Shown: positions 1 through 10,349, counted from the stretch's first letter. The stretch is 64,000 nucleotides of DNA from Mastigocoleus testarum BC008 (GCF_001456025.1 NZ_LMTZ01000024.1:48470-112469); one strand, 5' to 3'. A program made the numbers and translations. The notes: generated from the letters alone by a model not told the origin.

Positions 1-346
1 GACACGCTGCGCTATCGTTGCGTAAGTCCTGACTATTTTTTCCGTTTGAACAATAAAAACTAGGGTTCCTTAGGTTTTAGAGTGGAATGTCCTAAGTTAA
101 GGCTCATCCGCACGTAGCGTGCGTGAACAAACTTTGAACTGATGGGGGGTGTGGGAGGTAGCTTTATGCAACAACATGCAACAAGCCTCATTAATTAAAC
201 TCCTCTCTATCCCCTCTTCCCATAGTTCCCTTCTAGCAAGCCTTTTAGCTTTTCTTAGTGCTATTCGGTTTTAGAGCGTAATTACCAGATATCATATAAA
301 CTTTGGTACTAAACTGTTTTGTGGCGCTCGTAGCATATTATTTATT
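1..346. other. Intergenic leader of dapL
   Basis: No gene is supported here. The stretch is AT-rich, carries a fragment of a dispersed repeat at its left edge (ACACGCTGCGCTATCG), and must contain the dapL promoter in its last hundred bases. I see no convincing riboswitch or operator. Confidence 0.5.
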
Positions 347-1582
347 ATGGCAACAATTAACGATAATTACCTCAAACTTAAAGCTGGCTATCTATTCCCC
401 GAAATTGCTCGTCGAGTGAATACCTTCGCTGAGGGAAATCCAGAAGCTCAAATTATTAAACTAGGTATTGGTGATGTTACCGAACCTTTACCTGAAGCTT
501 GCTGCAAAGCAATAGTCAAAGCGGTAGAAGAAATGGGCGATCGCGCCACATTTAAAGGTTATGGACCAGAACAAGGTTATCCTTGGTTACGCGAAAAGAT
601 TGCCATACAAGACTTTCAGTCACGAGGTTGTGAAATTGATGCCTCAGAAATTTTTATTTCAGATGGCTCTAAATGTGATACTGGTAATATCCTAGATATT
701 TTTGGTCACGATAATACAATTGCTGTCACTGACCCCGTTTATCCAGTTTATGTGGATACCAATGTGATGGCGGGAAATACCGGAGATGCGAAAAACAATG
801 GCGAGTATGAAGGTTTAGTATATCTACCTATCACAGCGGAAAACAACTTTACTGCAGAGATACCTTCAGAAAAAGTTGATTTAGTTTACCTCTGTTTTCC
901 TAACAATCCCACGGGTGCTACTGCTACTAAGGAATACTTGAAAAAGTGGGTTGACTATGCCAAAGCTAACGGTACAATAATTTTCTTTGATTCTGCATAC
1001 GAAGGTTACATTACCGATCCTACTTTACCTCACTCTATTTATGAAATTGAAGGAGCAAGGGATTGTGCGATCGAATTTCGTTCCTTCTCCAAGAGTGCTG
1101 GGTTTACAGGTACTCGTTGCGCTTTTACTGTTGTACCAAAAACTTTAAAAGGAAAAGCATCTGATGGTTCGGATGTTGAAATCTGGAAACTCTGGAATCG
1201 TCGTCAATCAACTAAATTTAATGGTGTTTCTTACATTGTTCAGCGCGGTGCGGAAGCTGCTTATTCTGACGAAGGTAAATCACAAATCAAACAACTGATT
1301 AACTTCTATTTGGAAAATGCCAAAATAATTTGCGATAAACTCACCGCAGCAGGTTTGAAGGTATATGGTGGTGTAAATGCACCCTACGTTTGGGTCAAAA
1401 CTCCCAATAATTTATCAAGTTGGGATTTCTTCGATAAGTTACTTCATAATACTAATGTGGTGGGAACTCCCGGTTCCGGTTTTGGAGCAGCAGGTGAAGG
1501 TTATTTCCGAATTTCTGCTTTTAATAGTCGACAAAATGTTGAAGAAGCAATGAGACGCATTACTGAAAATTTTAAACTTTAG
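347..1582 (+). CDS. dapL: LL-diaminopimelate aminotransferase
   Basis: A 411-residue PLP enzyme that converts tetrahydrodipicolinate directly to LL-diaminopimelate, the plant/cyanobacterial shortcut to lysine and peptidoglycan precursors in the cytosol. The fold-type I aminotransferase signature is clear: substrate/cofactor motif NNPTG at residues 186-190, PLP lysine K249 inside [12 protein letters not shown], and the N-terminal [12 protein letters not shown] typical of DapL. Length equals the family norm and the ATG at 347 begins the conserved N-terminus. It stands alone on the plus strand and ends at a strong palindrome (1616-1639) shared with the convergent neighbour. A housekeeping gene; identification is secure. 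Confidence 0.96.
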   Translation: MATINDNYLKLKAGYLFPEIARRVNTFAEGNPEAQIIKLGIGDVTEPLPEACCKAIVKAVEEMGDRATFKGYGPEQGYPWLREKIAIQDFQSRGCEIDASEIFISDGSKCDTGNILDIFGHDNTIAVTDPVYPVYVDTNVMAGNTGDAKNNGEYEGLVYLPITAENNFTAEIPSEKVDLVYLCFPNNPTGATATKEYLKKWVDYAKANGTIIFFDSAYEGYITDPTLPHSIYEIEGARDCAIEFRSFSKSAGFTGTRCAFTVVPKTLKGKASDGSDVEIWKLWNRRQSTKFNGVSYIVQRGAEAAYSDEGKSQIKQLINFYLENAKIICDKLTAAGLKVYGGVNAPYVWVKTPNNLSSWDFFDKLLHNTNVVGTPGSGFGAAGEGYFRISAFNSRQNVEEAMRRITENFKL

Positions 1583-1615
1583 ATTGGTATCTCACTACTA
1601 AAAGTTTCTACTTAA

Positions 1616-1639
1616 AAAGACGTAGCATGCTACGTCTTT
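1616..1639. terminator. Palindromic terminator between convergent genes
   Basis: A perfect 24-bp palindrome centred on GCATGC, with arms AAAGACGTAGCA and its complement. The 3' arm runs into a T-rich stretch, so it can work as a bidirectional rho-independent terminator for dapL and the convergent gene at 1713-2300. The core GACGTAGCATGCTACGTC recurs elsewhere in the window, so it also belongs to a dispersed palindrome family. Confidence 0.65.
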
Positions 1640-1712
1640 AATATATCTTTGCTATTTATCTAGCAATATTAGTCATAAAAAAATGTTTTATATAAAATAA
1701 TTAGTTTCTATA

Positions 1713-2300
1713 TTATAAAGCTTTTGAGTGGTTTTCTTCTGGGGAATCAAGTTCTGCAAAAAAGTTTTTAATTTTACCCCCAATTTCATCTGCGGCGCTT
1801 CTCAGTTCCTGTTTTTGTGTTTCATCAAGCCCTTGCCAAAAAGCTTGCCATAAACTTGCTGCCATTTGAATACCAATGAAGGGAGAAAGAACACTCAGAG
1901 GAACAAGAATAGAACTACCAAAAATCATTACAGCTATTACCAAAACCGCTCCAACAGCTACACCTTTTTTACCAGCTTGCCAAGCAATTTTACTTACTCT
2001 TTCAATAATCTCACTATTTTTTATATCACCTCGACGTCGCGCCCCTTCAAGATGCAGAAGTTCTTTCACGGCTTTGTATATTGCAAAAGATATACCGGCT
2101 CCAATTAGTCCAGCAGTAGCTGATTCAATTATCTCGAGTTCTCCTAGAGCTTCGAGTATTTCACCATCCTTTAACTCTTCTATACTCTCTTCAAAAGAAG
2201 GATCCACCTGTGAAGCAGTTAACTTAGAACCTTTGGATAACTTTGCAACATCGAATAAATCCATATGTACTTCGGGAGATTGATATTTGATATTATTCAT
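1713..2300 (-). CDS. Hypothetical membrane protein, 195 aa
   Basis: I do not recognise this family. The N-terminal third (about 1-55) is acidic and polar. Residues about 62-80 form a Gly/Ala-rich hydrophobic helix (GLIGAGISFAIYKAV), followed by a charged stretch with a basic patch (ARRRGD). Residues about 113-150 form a long hydrophobic region (GVAVGAVLVIAVMIFG then VPLSVLSPFIGIQMAA), and the C-terminus is charged. The architecture suggests a small membrane-inserting protein. The ATG is preceded by AGAGG at a suitable distance. Single gene, convergent with dapL; no context for function. Confidence 0.6.
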   Translation of the reverse strand: MNNIKYQSPEVHMDLFDVAKLSKGSKLTASQVDPSFEESIEELKDGEILEALGELEIIESATAGLIGAGISFAIYKAVKELLHLEGARRRGDIKNSEIIERVSKIAWQAGKKGVAVGAVLVIAVMIFGSSILVPLSVLSPFIGIQMAASLWQAFWQGLDETQKQELRSAADEIGGKIKNFFAELDSPEENHSKAL

Positions 2301-2977
2301 TGCCTGATAACCTCTTAGTTAAATTTACTTGTCTCTAGTTTGGGTAAATACATCTACAATTTGGCTTTTTCGATCACTTGATTTATCAAGTCTATATTTT
2401 GATTCTTAATCAAATCATTAACTATATATTTGTCTACCTTTTTACTTTTATCATTCCGGATTTTCTGAGGGTCGTTTTTAATAAGAGAATCTAATGATTT
2501 ACATTACTAAATACTTTGAATTAACCTAAGTTTTATTTAAGCACTCCTTTTTTTTTCTTGCGCCTTACATCATTTAATTTAGGGATTGTGAATGAAGGTT
2601 CTATTAAAAAAGAATTAAAAGTTTCTCATAATTTCTCATAAAAGAATTTATTTAATCCATATTTATCTATATTCTCAAAAATGAATAAATTAAATTACTT
2701 AATATGATTAAGCATCTAACTAAAGTATGAATAATGCTCATGGATTTAGCAGGATTACCAAATAAATTTCCCACAGCAGATACTAAAAAGCTTGTGGGAC
2801 TTGGGTCTATGACATTTAGGCTTGGAACTGCGATCGCCGAATTTTAAAATATAACACTACGTTTTTGGGTCAGGACAAAGGTTGTAGCGGAAGCTAAAAA
2901 AAACGTGTTACTTTAATTTTTCTAAGGGGCTTTAATCCTTTTGGGGATTAATTAACAGTTGTTGAAAATTACTTAAT
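2301..2977. other. AT-rich intergenic region
   Basis: About 680 bases without a supported gene. It holds the 5' region of the 195-aa gene and the 3' flank of devA. A 38-codon plus-strand frame starting at 2734 exists but has no ribosome site or recognisable sequence, so I do not call it. A HIP1-type GCGATCGC lies near 2830. Confidence 0.5.
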
Positions 2978-3736
2978 TCACAACAATCTACCATCTTCCA
3001 TCTCAATAATACGATCGGCAATATCTAAAATACGGTTGTCATGAGTTACCAGTAAGATAGTACATCCCTGTTCTTTGGCTAAACTTTGCATAATCTCTAC
3101 CACATTCCGACCTGACTTCTTATCCAGAGCTGCTGTTGGTTCGTCAGCCAAAATAATCTTGGGTTTAGCAACCAACGCACGGGCGATCGCCACTCGCTGT
3201 TTTTGTCCTCCTGATAAATTATCTGGGTAGTAGTTAAGACGATTTCCTAATCCCACAGCTTCTAATATCTGTGCTGCAGCTACTCGTCTTTTTTGATGGG
3301 ACATTTGTTCGTGCAATTCTAAGGACATCTGGACATTTTCTTGTGCTGTTAAACTTTCGAGTAAGTTGTGAGCTTGGAAAATATAGCCCATCTGTTTTCG
3401 CACTTGCAATAACTCAGACTCAGAAGCGCCGCAAAGTTCTTTCCCCATAATTTCTAGACTACCTTCTTGGGCTGAACGCAATCCACCAATCAACGTTAAT
3501 AAAGTTGTTTTTCCAGAACCAGATGGTCCTGTCATGATGATAATTTCGCCTTGGTCTATTGTTAAATTAATATCTAATAAAACTTGATTGCGCAGACTTC
3601 CTTTACCAAAGTAGTGATTCAGATTAGAGATTTGAATTGCAGGTTCATTACTTCCCAGGTGATGGGGAGATGATTCAGAACTATTTAAAATTTGCATTTT
3701 TATGGGTCTAATTTGTAAAGGTCTAATTTCTCCCAA
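2978..3736 (-). CDS. devA: DevA-type ABC exporter ATPase
   Basis: ATP-binding subunit of a DevBCA-type exporter. In heterocyst formers this complex, with TolC, moves glycolipids to the envelope; paralogous copies exist, so the cargo here is inferred. Visible motifs: Walker A GPSGSGKTT, Q-loop region FQAHNL, signature LSGGQKQR, Walker B IILADEPTAALD and switch histidine in LVTHD. The first ~30 residues are outside the ABC fold, so a later ATG (for example the internal Met at residue 14) is possible. Last gene of devB-devC-devA, 29 bp after devC. MacB/LolD-like family; high confidence for the ATPase, good for DevA. Confidence 0.9.
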   Translation of the reverse strand: MGEIRPLQIRPIKMQILNSSESSPHHLGSNEPAIQISNLNHYFGKGSLRNQVLLDINLTIDQGEIIIMTGPSGSGKTTLLTLIGGLRSAQEGSLEIMGKELCGASESELLQVRKQMGYIFQAHNLLESLTAQENVQMSLELHEQMSHQKRRVAAAQILEAVGLGNRLNYYPDNLSGGQKQRVAIARALVAKPKIILADEPTAALDKKSGRNVVEIMQSLAKEQGCTILLVTHDNRILDIADRIIEMEDGRLL

Positions 3737-3765
3737 TCCAGATTTTAGAAATCAAAAACTTTAAC

Positions 3766-4929
3766 TTAAAAAATATCTGCAGGATCTGCTGAACGTAATT
3801 TTTGGGTTGCGAACGCTCCAGAAACCATACACATAATTATTGTTAAAGTTAAAACCATAAATCCTTTTCCTAGGGTCATAAATAATGGTAATTTTGTTGC
3901 GCTGCGAATTAATCCGTAAAATATAGTAGAGGTTAAAAAACCAGGTAAATACCCCAAAATAGCCAAAATAATAGCTTCTTGAAATACAATGCTTAACAAA
4001 TAGAGATTGCTGTAACCCATAGCCTTAAGTGTGGCATATTCGGGAAGATGATCTGCAACATCGCTGGATAATATTTGATAGACTACAACCACACCGACAA
4101 CAAAACCCATCACCACACCAAAAGTGAAAATAAAGCCAATAGTGGTGCTTTCTTGCCAATATTTTTTCTCAAAATCAATAAATTCCTGAAGAGTCAAGAC
4201 TTTTACATCATCTTGTAAATAAGAACGTAATTTAGTTGCTACTGTTTTTGCATCGTTCCCAGGTTTAAGAGTAATTAAGCCTACATTAACTTGACTGGCT
4301 TGTTGTCCAGAAAAAATTCTTAGGAAGTTTTGGTCGCTGGTCATGACGCTACCTTCAGCAACAAATGATGCGCCAACACTGTACAAACCAGTAACATTTA
4401 CCCTACGCCCTTCTAATTCTGTAGTCATCGGTTGACCTTGGCTAATTTGAGATATCAGCTCCTGATATTTACCTGCAGAATTTTGGTCAAAAATTAATGT
4501 ATTTGGGTACTTGATCGAATTTAAATTTTCATTAACTCCGGGTAAATTGAATGGTGAAGAACTGGGGTTAAAACCAAGTACGAGAATTGTTGACTTAAGT
4601 TGGGTTTGCTTATTTTTCCAGACTCCCAAGCTCAGATATAAGGGAGAAGCCGATTCTATTTCCGGTAAGTTGCTAGCCTGGAATAAACGCCGCCTAGGAA
4701 AACTATTGATGTTACCTAAATACTGAGCTTGGGGACTAATTAAAACAATATCCGCATTTAAAAAGCTTTGCAAACGGGTCGTACTATCAAATAAAGCCGT
4801 TTGAAATCCTATCTGCATTAACATTAATATATCAGCAAAAGCAATACCTGAAAGCGCCACCATAAAACGTCCTTTTGTCCGCACTAGTTGACGCCATGCT
4901 AAGGGAATTTTTCGTTTAAATTTAATCAT
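3766..4929 (-). CDS. devC: DevC-type ABC exporter permease
   Basis: A 387-residue MacB/FtsX-type permease. One membrane helix lies near residues 20-42. A long periplasmic domain (about 45-255) follows. Three C-terminal helices lie at about 260-290, 310-335 and 350-375. This matches DevC in length and topology. Its ATG overlaps the devB stop codon (ATGA, 4926-4929), implying translational coupling. It should pair with DevA in the inner membrane and DevB across the periplasm. Confidence 0.9.
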   Translation of the reverse strand: MIKFKRKIPLAWRQLVRTKGRFMVALSGIAFADILMLMQIGFQTALFDSTTRLQSFLNADIVLISPQAQYLGNINSFPRRRLFQASNLPEIESASPLYLSLGVWKNKQTQLKSTILVLGFNPSSSPFNLPGVNENLNSIKYPNTLIFDQNSAGKYQELISQISQGQPMTTELEGRRVNVTGLYSVGASFVAEGSVMTSDQNFLRIFSGQQASQVNVGLITLKPGNDAKTVATKLRSYLQDDVKVLTLQEFIDFEKKYWQESTTIGFIFTFGVVMGFVVGVVVVYQILSSDVADHLPEYATLKAMGYSNLYLLSIVFQEAIILAILGYLPGFLTSTIFYGLIRSATKLPLFMTLGKGFMVLTLTIIMCMVSGAFATQKLRSADPADIF

Positions 4930-6377
4930 AGGGTGTTAATTTCTACGTTTACTTGCAGGTTAGTTAGATTGGCAACTTTTTGACTTGCTGTTTTTTCTAG
5001 GCGAATTTTGACTTCAATTACTCTCGCATCAGTGTCAGATGTGGGATCGCTATCGAGAATATCTTTTTTCGCAACTTGCCAACCAATGGTTTCTACTTTT
5101 CCTTGCAACTTACCATTAAAGGTTTTATTAAGGCTGGTGATGGTGGCAGTTTGACCAGGTCGAATTTTGCCAATGTCACTTTCGTAAATTTCTGCGATCG
5201 CATACATTTGGTCTGTTTCAGCCATTTCTACAATGCCCTCATTCCCGGTTGTTTCCCCTGGTTTAGTGTTTATCTTGAGAATTCGACCAGCTTTGGGAGC
5301 ACGAATATATGTTGAATCTAGTTCTGTTTGAATACGCTTTACGGTAGCTAAAGCACTATCTATTTCTGCTTGTGCATTTGCGACATCCGTGGGTCGCACT
5401 TCCATTGTTTGATTGAGTTGTCCTTTTGCTTCATTTATCTGCTGTTGTAAAGTTACAATAATTTTTTCCCGCTTGGCTTTTGCTTCGTTTATCTGTTGTT
5501 GTAAAGTCGCAATTGTTGTTTCTTGCTTGGCTTTTGCTTCGTTTATCTGCTCTTGCAAGGTTGCAATAGTCTTTCTTTGAGTCGCTTGACTTTCCAAAAG
5601 TTGCTGAGTTGATGTTTCTGCTGTCAAACGTTTGTTTTCTACTTCCTGACTGGAAATAGCACCTTCTTGAAATAAGTTTTCGAAACGTTTCACTTCAGTT
5701 TGAGCATTACGTTTTTGGGCTCCACTACGGGCTACAGTTGATTGTAAAATTCGTTTTTGACCTTGGAGTTCTGCTTCTAAGCGGTTGACAGTTGCTCGCT
5801 GTGTGAGAGTTTCTCCTCGTAACTGTACCTTTAATCGAGTAATCTCTGCTTTTTGGGTTTGAGTTTCCCCCTGTAGTTCAGCTCGTAAGCGATTAATAGT
5901 AGCCTCACGGAAAGCAATTTCTCCTTGTTTCGCACCTGCTCGTACTTGAGCCAGACGAGACATTGCAACTTTCACCTGCTGTTTAGCTTCATTTAAACTG
6001 GCTTCCTTTTGATCCCGCTCTTCTAAAATAGCAATCAATTGTCCAGCTTTGACTTTCTGCCCTTGTGTAACTAAAACTTTTGCAACTAGACTACCTTGAC
6101 CAAAACTAGAAGGAGCTGATATCTTAATAACCTCACCACGGGGTTCTAATCTTCCTAATGCGTTGATTGTGGTAATTGTAGGTTTGGGGTTGACAGCTGT
6201 CGTAGCTTTATTTGTCTCGCTTTGGGAACGATTTAACGATACGAAGCTGATTCCCACCATTACAATTGAGATAATGCTCAGTGCCAGCAAGGTACTTCTA
6301 CTGCGTGAGAATAATAACTGTTTCTGGAGTAGTTTTAGTTTTGTTGTTAAAACTGTTAATTGTTTCTTTTGCTGCAT
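4926..6377 (-). CDS. devB: DevB-type periplasmic adaptor (membrane fusion protein)
   Basis: A 483-residue HlyD/MacA-like adaptor bridging the DevC permease to the outer-membrane TolC channel. It has an N-terminal membrane anchor (about residues 28-48), then the DevB-like NALGRLEPRGEVIKIS strand and a lipoyl half-motif. A very long coiled-coil hairpin (about 125-345) and the returning lipoyl/beta-barrel part (GRILKINTKPGE) follow. The coiled coil is built from internal repeats: three ~19-residue units around QQQINEAKAK and several ~17-residue units around RLxAELQGET. First gene of the operon. I found no clear NtcA box (GTA-N8-TAC) in the 276 bp upstream, so heterocyst regulation is not shown. 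Confidence 0.9.
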   Translation of the reverse strand: MQQKKQLTVLTTKLKLLQKQLLFSRSRSTLLALSIISIVMVGISFVSLNRSQSETNKATTAVNPKPTITTINALGRLEPRGEVIKISAPSSFGQGSLVAKVLVTQGQKVKAGQLIAILEERDQKEASLNEAKQQVKVAMSRLAQVRAGAKQGEIAFREATINRLRAELQGETQTQKAEITRLKVQLRGETLTQRATVNRLEAELQGQKRILQSTVARSGAQKRNAQTEVKRFENLFQEGAISSQEVENKRLTAETSTQQLLESQATQRKTIATLQEQINEAKAKQETTIATLQQQINEAKAKREKIIVTLQQQINEAKGQLNQTMEVRPTDVANAQAEIDSALATVKRIQTELDSTYIRAPKAGRILKINTKPGETTGNEGIVEMAETDQMYAIAEIYESDIGKIRPGQTATITSLNKTFNGKLQGKVETIGWQVAKKDILDSDPTSDTDARVIEVKIRLEKTASQKVANLTNLQVNVEINTL

Positions 6378-6653
6378 AATATAAAGTTTTTAAGTCTTTT
6401 TCCTTAGACGGAAATTTGGAGCTAAGGGTATGTTTTTAATATTTCATGGTTGCGATTGAAGTGGATAGGGGAAAGGGAATGAATGACCTAACAAACAAGT
6501 TTTTTCTGGATAGTTGTTAATTGCATTCATGGTTTGAATTGTAGATTAATCCCCGCAAACAACGCGTCCCATTATCCCCTTATCCAATTTAGACCTAAAA
6601 TCTAAAAATCATACCTTTGAAAAGAGGTTTAGAGAAGAACTAATTTAAATATT

Positions 6654-8024
6654 TTACTTCGCTGTGTGGGTAGTAACTTCAACAAATTTGCGTTCTAAAG
6701 CATGTTTAAATTCCCTGTGAGAGCGTGTTTCGAACGCTGAAACATTTTGTTCTCTCACATCTAGATTAAATAGTTCACATACAGTTTGGAGAGTCAAGCG
6801 TCGTACTTCCAAATCCTGCTGTGTTCGTAGTTGAACCATTGGTTCGTGAAGAATTTTATTGATAATACCTTTGGTTAAAGATTCTAGTACTTTTCTATTT
6901 CTTTCAGAAAATTCACTACCCAGGCGTGATACAGCTTTTTTCAATTCTTGCTCGCCAATACTTTCTACTTTATTTCTAAGACAACTGATTGTAGGGAGTA
7001 TTTCTAGTGATTGAAACCATAATAGAAAAACTTGTAATTCTTCTTGGAGTAATACTTCTGCTCTCTGTGCCATTTGGCGTCGAGTCTCTTGATTTTGTGC
7101 TACAACCGCTTGTAAATCGTCGACATTATAAACTGCAATATTTTCTAATTCATTGACATCAGCGTTCACATTACGAGGAACAGAAATATCAAACAACATT
7201 AGAGAATGATTTTTTGGCAGTGCTTGTTCCAGTTTAACTCGATCTAATATGGGTTCTGGTGCAGAAGTACTGGTAAATACAATATCAGATTTAACGATCG
7301 CACTCATCATCTCTGATAGAGAATACAATTGGAATTTGTGATTTGGAAATTTACTTGCTAATTCCTCCGCACCGGTGAAAGAACGATTGACGATCGAAAT
7401 TTGGACAGCATTTTTTGCTAATAGATGCTTGATCAATAAACCGGACATTTTCCCAGCACCAATCACGGTTATATTGTATGCTGTCAAATCCTGGACTTTC
7501 GTCTTAGCTAATTCTACGGCTGCAGAGCTAATGGAAACCGCACCAGAACCAATACTAGTTTCATTACGAATTCGCTTACCTGCTGTAATTGCCTGTTTGA
7601 ATAAGCGATCTAATATCTTTTTCAAACCTTTGTATGTTTGTCCTAGTCTATAAGCTTTTTTGACTTGGCACAAAATTTGCCCTTCTCCTAGTACTAAGCT
7701 TTCTAAACCAGCAGCTACTCGCATTAAATGTAACACTGCATCTCTGCCTGATAAAGCAAATATGTGTTTTTGTAACTCAGAAACGGAAGTTGTAGCAGTT
7801 TCTGCTAAAAAATGATTGATTTCTTTTACACCTTGTTCGATATGTTTGACGACGGCATAAATTTCTAACCGGTTGCAAGTACTAATAATTGCAGTTTCGT
7901 CAATGTGAGGTAGTTGAAGCAAATTTGCGATTGTACTTTCTAATTTTTGTTCTGAAATACTGAGCTTTTCACGAATCTCAACTGATGCTGTTTTATGGCT
8001 TAAACCGACAACTATAATATTCAT
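6654..8024 (-). CDS. hemA: Glutamyl-tRNA reductase, probable cluster-specific copy
   Basis: Reduces glutamyl-tRNA(Glu) to glutamate-1-semialdehyde, the committed step of tetrapyrrole synthesis. Seen: [17 protein letters not shown] at the N-terminus, catalytic Cys50 in [14 protein letters not shown] motif GAGKMSG (189-195), and the C-terminal dimerisation domain. AAAGGAGAG precedes the ATG. The protein has ~28 extra residues after the usual end (LFNLDV, about residue 425), rich in charged residues. It is the last gene of the hem/oxygenase run, 46 bp behind a Rieske oxygenase. The odd tail and location suggest a second, pathway-dedicated HemA besides a housekeeping copy elsewhere (inference). 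Confidence 0.95.
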   Translation of the reverse strand: MNIIVVGLSHKTASVEIREKLSISEQKLESTIANLLQLPHIDETAIISTCNRLEIYAVVKHIEQGVKEINHFLAETATTSVSELQKHIFALSGRDAVLHLMRVAAGLESLVLGEGQILCQVKKAYRLGQTYKGLKKILDRLFKQAITAGKRIRNETSIGSGAVSISSAAVELAKTKVQDLTAYNITVIGAGKMSGLLIKHLLAKNAVQISIVNRSFTGAEELASKFPNHKFQLYSLSEMMSAIVKSDIVFTSTSAPEPILDRVKLEQALPKNHSLMLFDISVPRNVNADVNELENIAVYNVDDLQAVVAQNQETRRQMAQRAEVLLQEELQVFLLWFQSLEILPTISCLRNKVESIGEQELKKAVSRLGSEFSERNRKVLESLTKGIINKILHEPMVQLRTQQDLEVRRLTLQTVCELFNLDVREQNVSAFETRSHREFKHALERKFVEVTTHTAK

Positions 8025-8070
8025 GTTACTCTCCTTTAAATGTATTCTGTAAATTAAATCACTACTACAG

Positions 8071-9153
8071 CTAGGGTAATAATGAAGTGGGAACAGATTC
8101 TAGACCATACCCATTCGAGTTATTTGACTCACTTTGATTAGGCTTTAGATTCAAATTCTTAGCCAGATGTTTTTGTTGCAACTTACGCAGAGAAACGCCC
8201 AAAGCATCAGCAGCAACATGAATTTCTTTGGACATATCTGGTAATGGTTGAGGGTCTAGACTTTCTATAACTACTGTATCTTCATGGGCAAGTGCCCGAT
8301 CGAGCTTCACAAATAGTTTATCTACCCAAGAAAATGGCAAAACATTACGGTACAAAGTACGTTTAACTAAAGTTGTTTTTTCGTCAATTGGGCAGTAACT
8401 TGCTAAAACAGCAAATTTGATATTAAGTCTACTGTCTCCACCTACATTAATTTCAACAAGTGTAAAGTTAGGTAAATAAAAGCTTAATCTTAATGTTACT
8501 TGTGGACGTCCACCCAGTAAAACGTTTAGAAAACTTTTTGAACTACTTAAAGAATCAAAGGTAAATTGAGCAACTGCGCTACTATCCTGTTCTTCAACTT
8601 TATATTTAACAGTAGAATTGAGTGGGATTCTTTGACCAAAGGATGTTCTGTGGACAGCAATAACATGGGCGAAGTCAAGATTAGTCTCCATGACCCGCAT
8701 GTAATTCGCAGCATCTAAATGTGCGTGGGAAACAGGGTGCATAGATGAAAATATGGATTCTGGAATAGTTGGTAAGGAAGGACGTTCTGCTTCTGGTAAG
8801 TCTCCATAGAACATCCAAACATATCCATATTTTTCTTGCACTGGGTATGTTTGAACTTTAGCTCTTTGGGGAATAGGCGTTCTAGGTGCATTTGCAGGTA
8901 TGTCAATGCATTTACCATCTGATAAAAATTTCCATCCATGGTAAGGACAACGAATACAGCCATCTTCTACCCAGCCTAAGGAAAGAGCAGCACCACGATG
9001 GGGACATTGGTCTTTCATCATGACTACTTGCCCTTGAGTGTTGCGGTAGACAACAAATCTCTGATTAAATAGGATAATTTGTTTGGGCTTATTAGTGACT
9101 TCTGAACTAAATTCGCAAGGGTACCAAAAGTTTTGCAACATCATCATTGTCAT
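8071..9153 (-). CDS. Rieske non-heme iron oxygenase (pheophorbide a oxygenase-like), copy 1
   Basis: A 360-residue Rieske oxygenase. The [2Fe-2S] ligands are C50-x-H52 and C69-x2-H72, and the mononuclear iron site is D160-x2-H163-x4-H168 ([11 protein letters not shown]). This order and spacing match the VanA/pheophorbide a oxygenase group that acts on large ring substrates. It needs an electron donor that is not encoded nearby. The conserved N-terminus begins at MLQNFWYPC, so Met5 (9141) is an alternative start. In tandem with a paralogue (9297-10349) inside a tetrapyrrole operon, so a porphyrin-type substrate is a reasonable inference; the exact reaction is unknown. Confidence 0.9.
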   Translation of the reverse strand: MTMMMLQNFWYPCEFSSEVTNKPKQIILFNQRFVVYRNTQGQVVMMKDQCPHRGAALSLGWVEDGCIRCPYHGWKFLSDGKCIDIPANAPRTPIPQRAKVQTYPVQEKYGYVWMFYGDLPEAERPSLPTIPESIFSSMHPVSHAHLDAANYMRVMETNLDFAHVIAVHRTSFGQRIPLNSTVKYKVEEQDSSAVAQFTFDSLSSSKSFLNVLLGGRPQVTLRLSFYLPNFTLVEINVGGDSRLNIKFAVLASYCPIDEKTTLVKRTLYRNVLPFSWVDKLFVKLDRALAHEDTVVIESLDPQPLPDMSKEIHVAADALGVSLRKLQQKHLAKNLNLKPNQSESNNSNGYGLESVPTSLLP

Positions 9154-9296
9154 TGTGTCCTTATTGGTGATTGTTTTTGTTAAAATTATTAGGGTAAGAA
9201 TGAGTCTTATTTACAGTTTTTTTCATTACTTGGTTTAGAAAGTTTGGTTTAGAAAAGATATACCCAAGCTAATAAAACTCATTACCAGGAATGAAA

Positions 9297-10349
9297 TTAG
9301 TTAACTGATGTAGTAGTAGTTTTTAGTCGATGTTCGTGGTATTTATCTGATTTATTTTGTTCGCCTGTATTTAATGTCAGATATTTTTGTCGCAACTTAC
9401 GATAAGTTATTTGTAATATATCAGAAGCAACGTGGACTTCTTCTGATAAATTAGCAGGAAGAATGGGGGAATATATAGATTCTGCAACTACTTTATCCTC
9501 AATATTGGCTTTGAAGCTACTTTTCTTGAATAGAAAATCTAACCAAGGATAAGTTAAAAAACTACGGAACTGAATTCGCTTAATTATGGTAGTGTTATCA
9601 TCAATCGGAATGTGGGTACCAAAATTTACAAGTTTACCCTCTGCAGAACTGGCTTCTAGTTTATTGATGTTGGGTAAGTAAAAACTAATTTTTGATTCTA
9701 CTTTTGATGTTGATGGACGCACAAAATATTTTAAAAAATTATTTTGCTTATGGTATTTTAATAGGTCCACTTTAGCGCTGGCACCCCAATCGGTGATTTT
9801 TAGATCGTACGTTTCAATCTTTTGGTCTAACTTAAATCCTTTACCAAAAGAATTACCATGTATGATTGGAACGTGGGCAAAATCAATAGCATTTTCTAAG
9901 GTGCGAGTATAGTGAGCATTGACCTTAAATTCATAATAGATAGGATGTAAAGTTGGATCTTCAAGTTCTGGTAGTGATGGAATTGGTGGACGTTGTTCTT
10001 CAGGTAAGTCTCCATAGAACAACCAGATAAAACCATATTTTTCTTGTACTGGATAGGAGTCTACGCGAGCTTTTTTCGGAATAGCAACTCCTGATTCATT
10101 TGCAGGGATATCAATACATTTACCATCAGCTTGATATTTCCATCCATGATAGGGACAACGAATACAGCCATTTTCTACCCACCCCAAAGAGAGAGCAGCA
10201 CCGCGATGGGGACATCGATCCTTGAGTGCTATTACTTTTCCTTGAGAATCGCGATAGAAAACAAATTTCTGTTTTAACATCACTATTTGCTTCGGTTTAT
10301 TAGTGATTTCTGAGCTAAATGCACAAGCATACCAAAAGTTTTTTAACAT
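9297..10349 (-). CDS. Rieske non-heme iron oxygenase (pheophorbide a oxygenase-like), copy 2
   Basis: A 350-residue paralogue of the downstream gene. Rieske ligands are C46-x-H48 and C65-x2-H68; catalytic iron ligands are D156-x2-H159-x4-H164 (AIDFAHVPIIH). The N-terminal 120 residues are strongly alike in both copies, while the substrate-binding C-terminal halves differ clearly. That is the pattern expected when tandem duplicates take on different substrates or ring positions. Gap to copy 1 is 143 bp. Oxidative tailoring of a tetrapyrrole is inferred from context. Confidence 0.9.
   Translation of the reverse strand: MLKNFWYACAFSSEITNKPKQIVMLKQKFVFYRDSQGKVIALKDRCPHRGAALSLGWVENGCIRCPYHGWKYQADGKCIDIPANESGVAIPKKARVDSYPVQEKYGFIWLFYGDLPEEQRPPIPSLPELEDPTLHPIYYEFKVNAHYTRTLENAIDFAHVPIIHGNSFGKGFKLDQKIETYDLKITDWGASAKVDLLKYHKQNNFLKYFVRPSTSKVESKISFYLPNINKLEASSAEGKLVNFGTHIPIDDNTTIIKRIQFRSFLTYPWLDFLFKKSSFKANIEDKVVAESIYSPILPANLSEEVHVASDILQITYRKLRQKYLTLNTGEQNKSDKYHEHRLKTTTTSVN

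Noticed and set aside
1866..2283. Plus-strand frames opposite the 195-aa gene
   Set aside because: Antisense shadows; the minus-strand frame has better composition and a ribosome site.
2734..2850. 38-codon frame (MLMDLAGLPNKFPTADTKK...)
   Set aside because: No Shine-Dalgarno and no context; may be chance.
6378..6653. NtcA-type site upstream of devB
   Set aside because: I looked for GTA-N8-TAC on both strands and found no convincing match, so heterocyst-specific control is not claimed.
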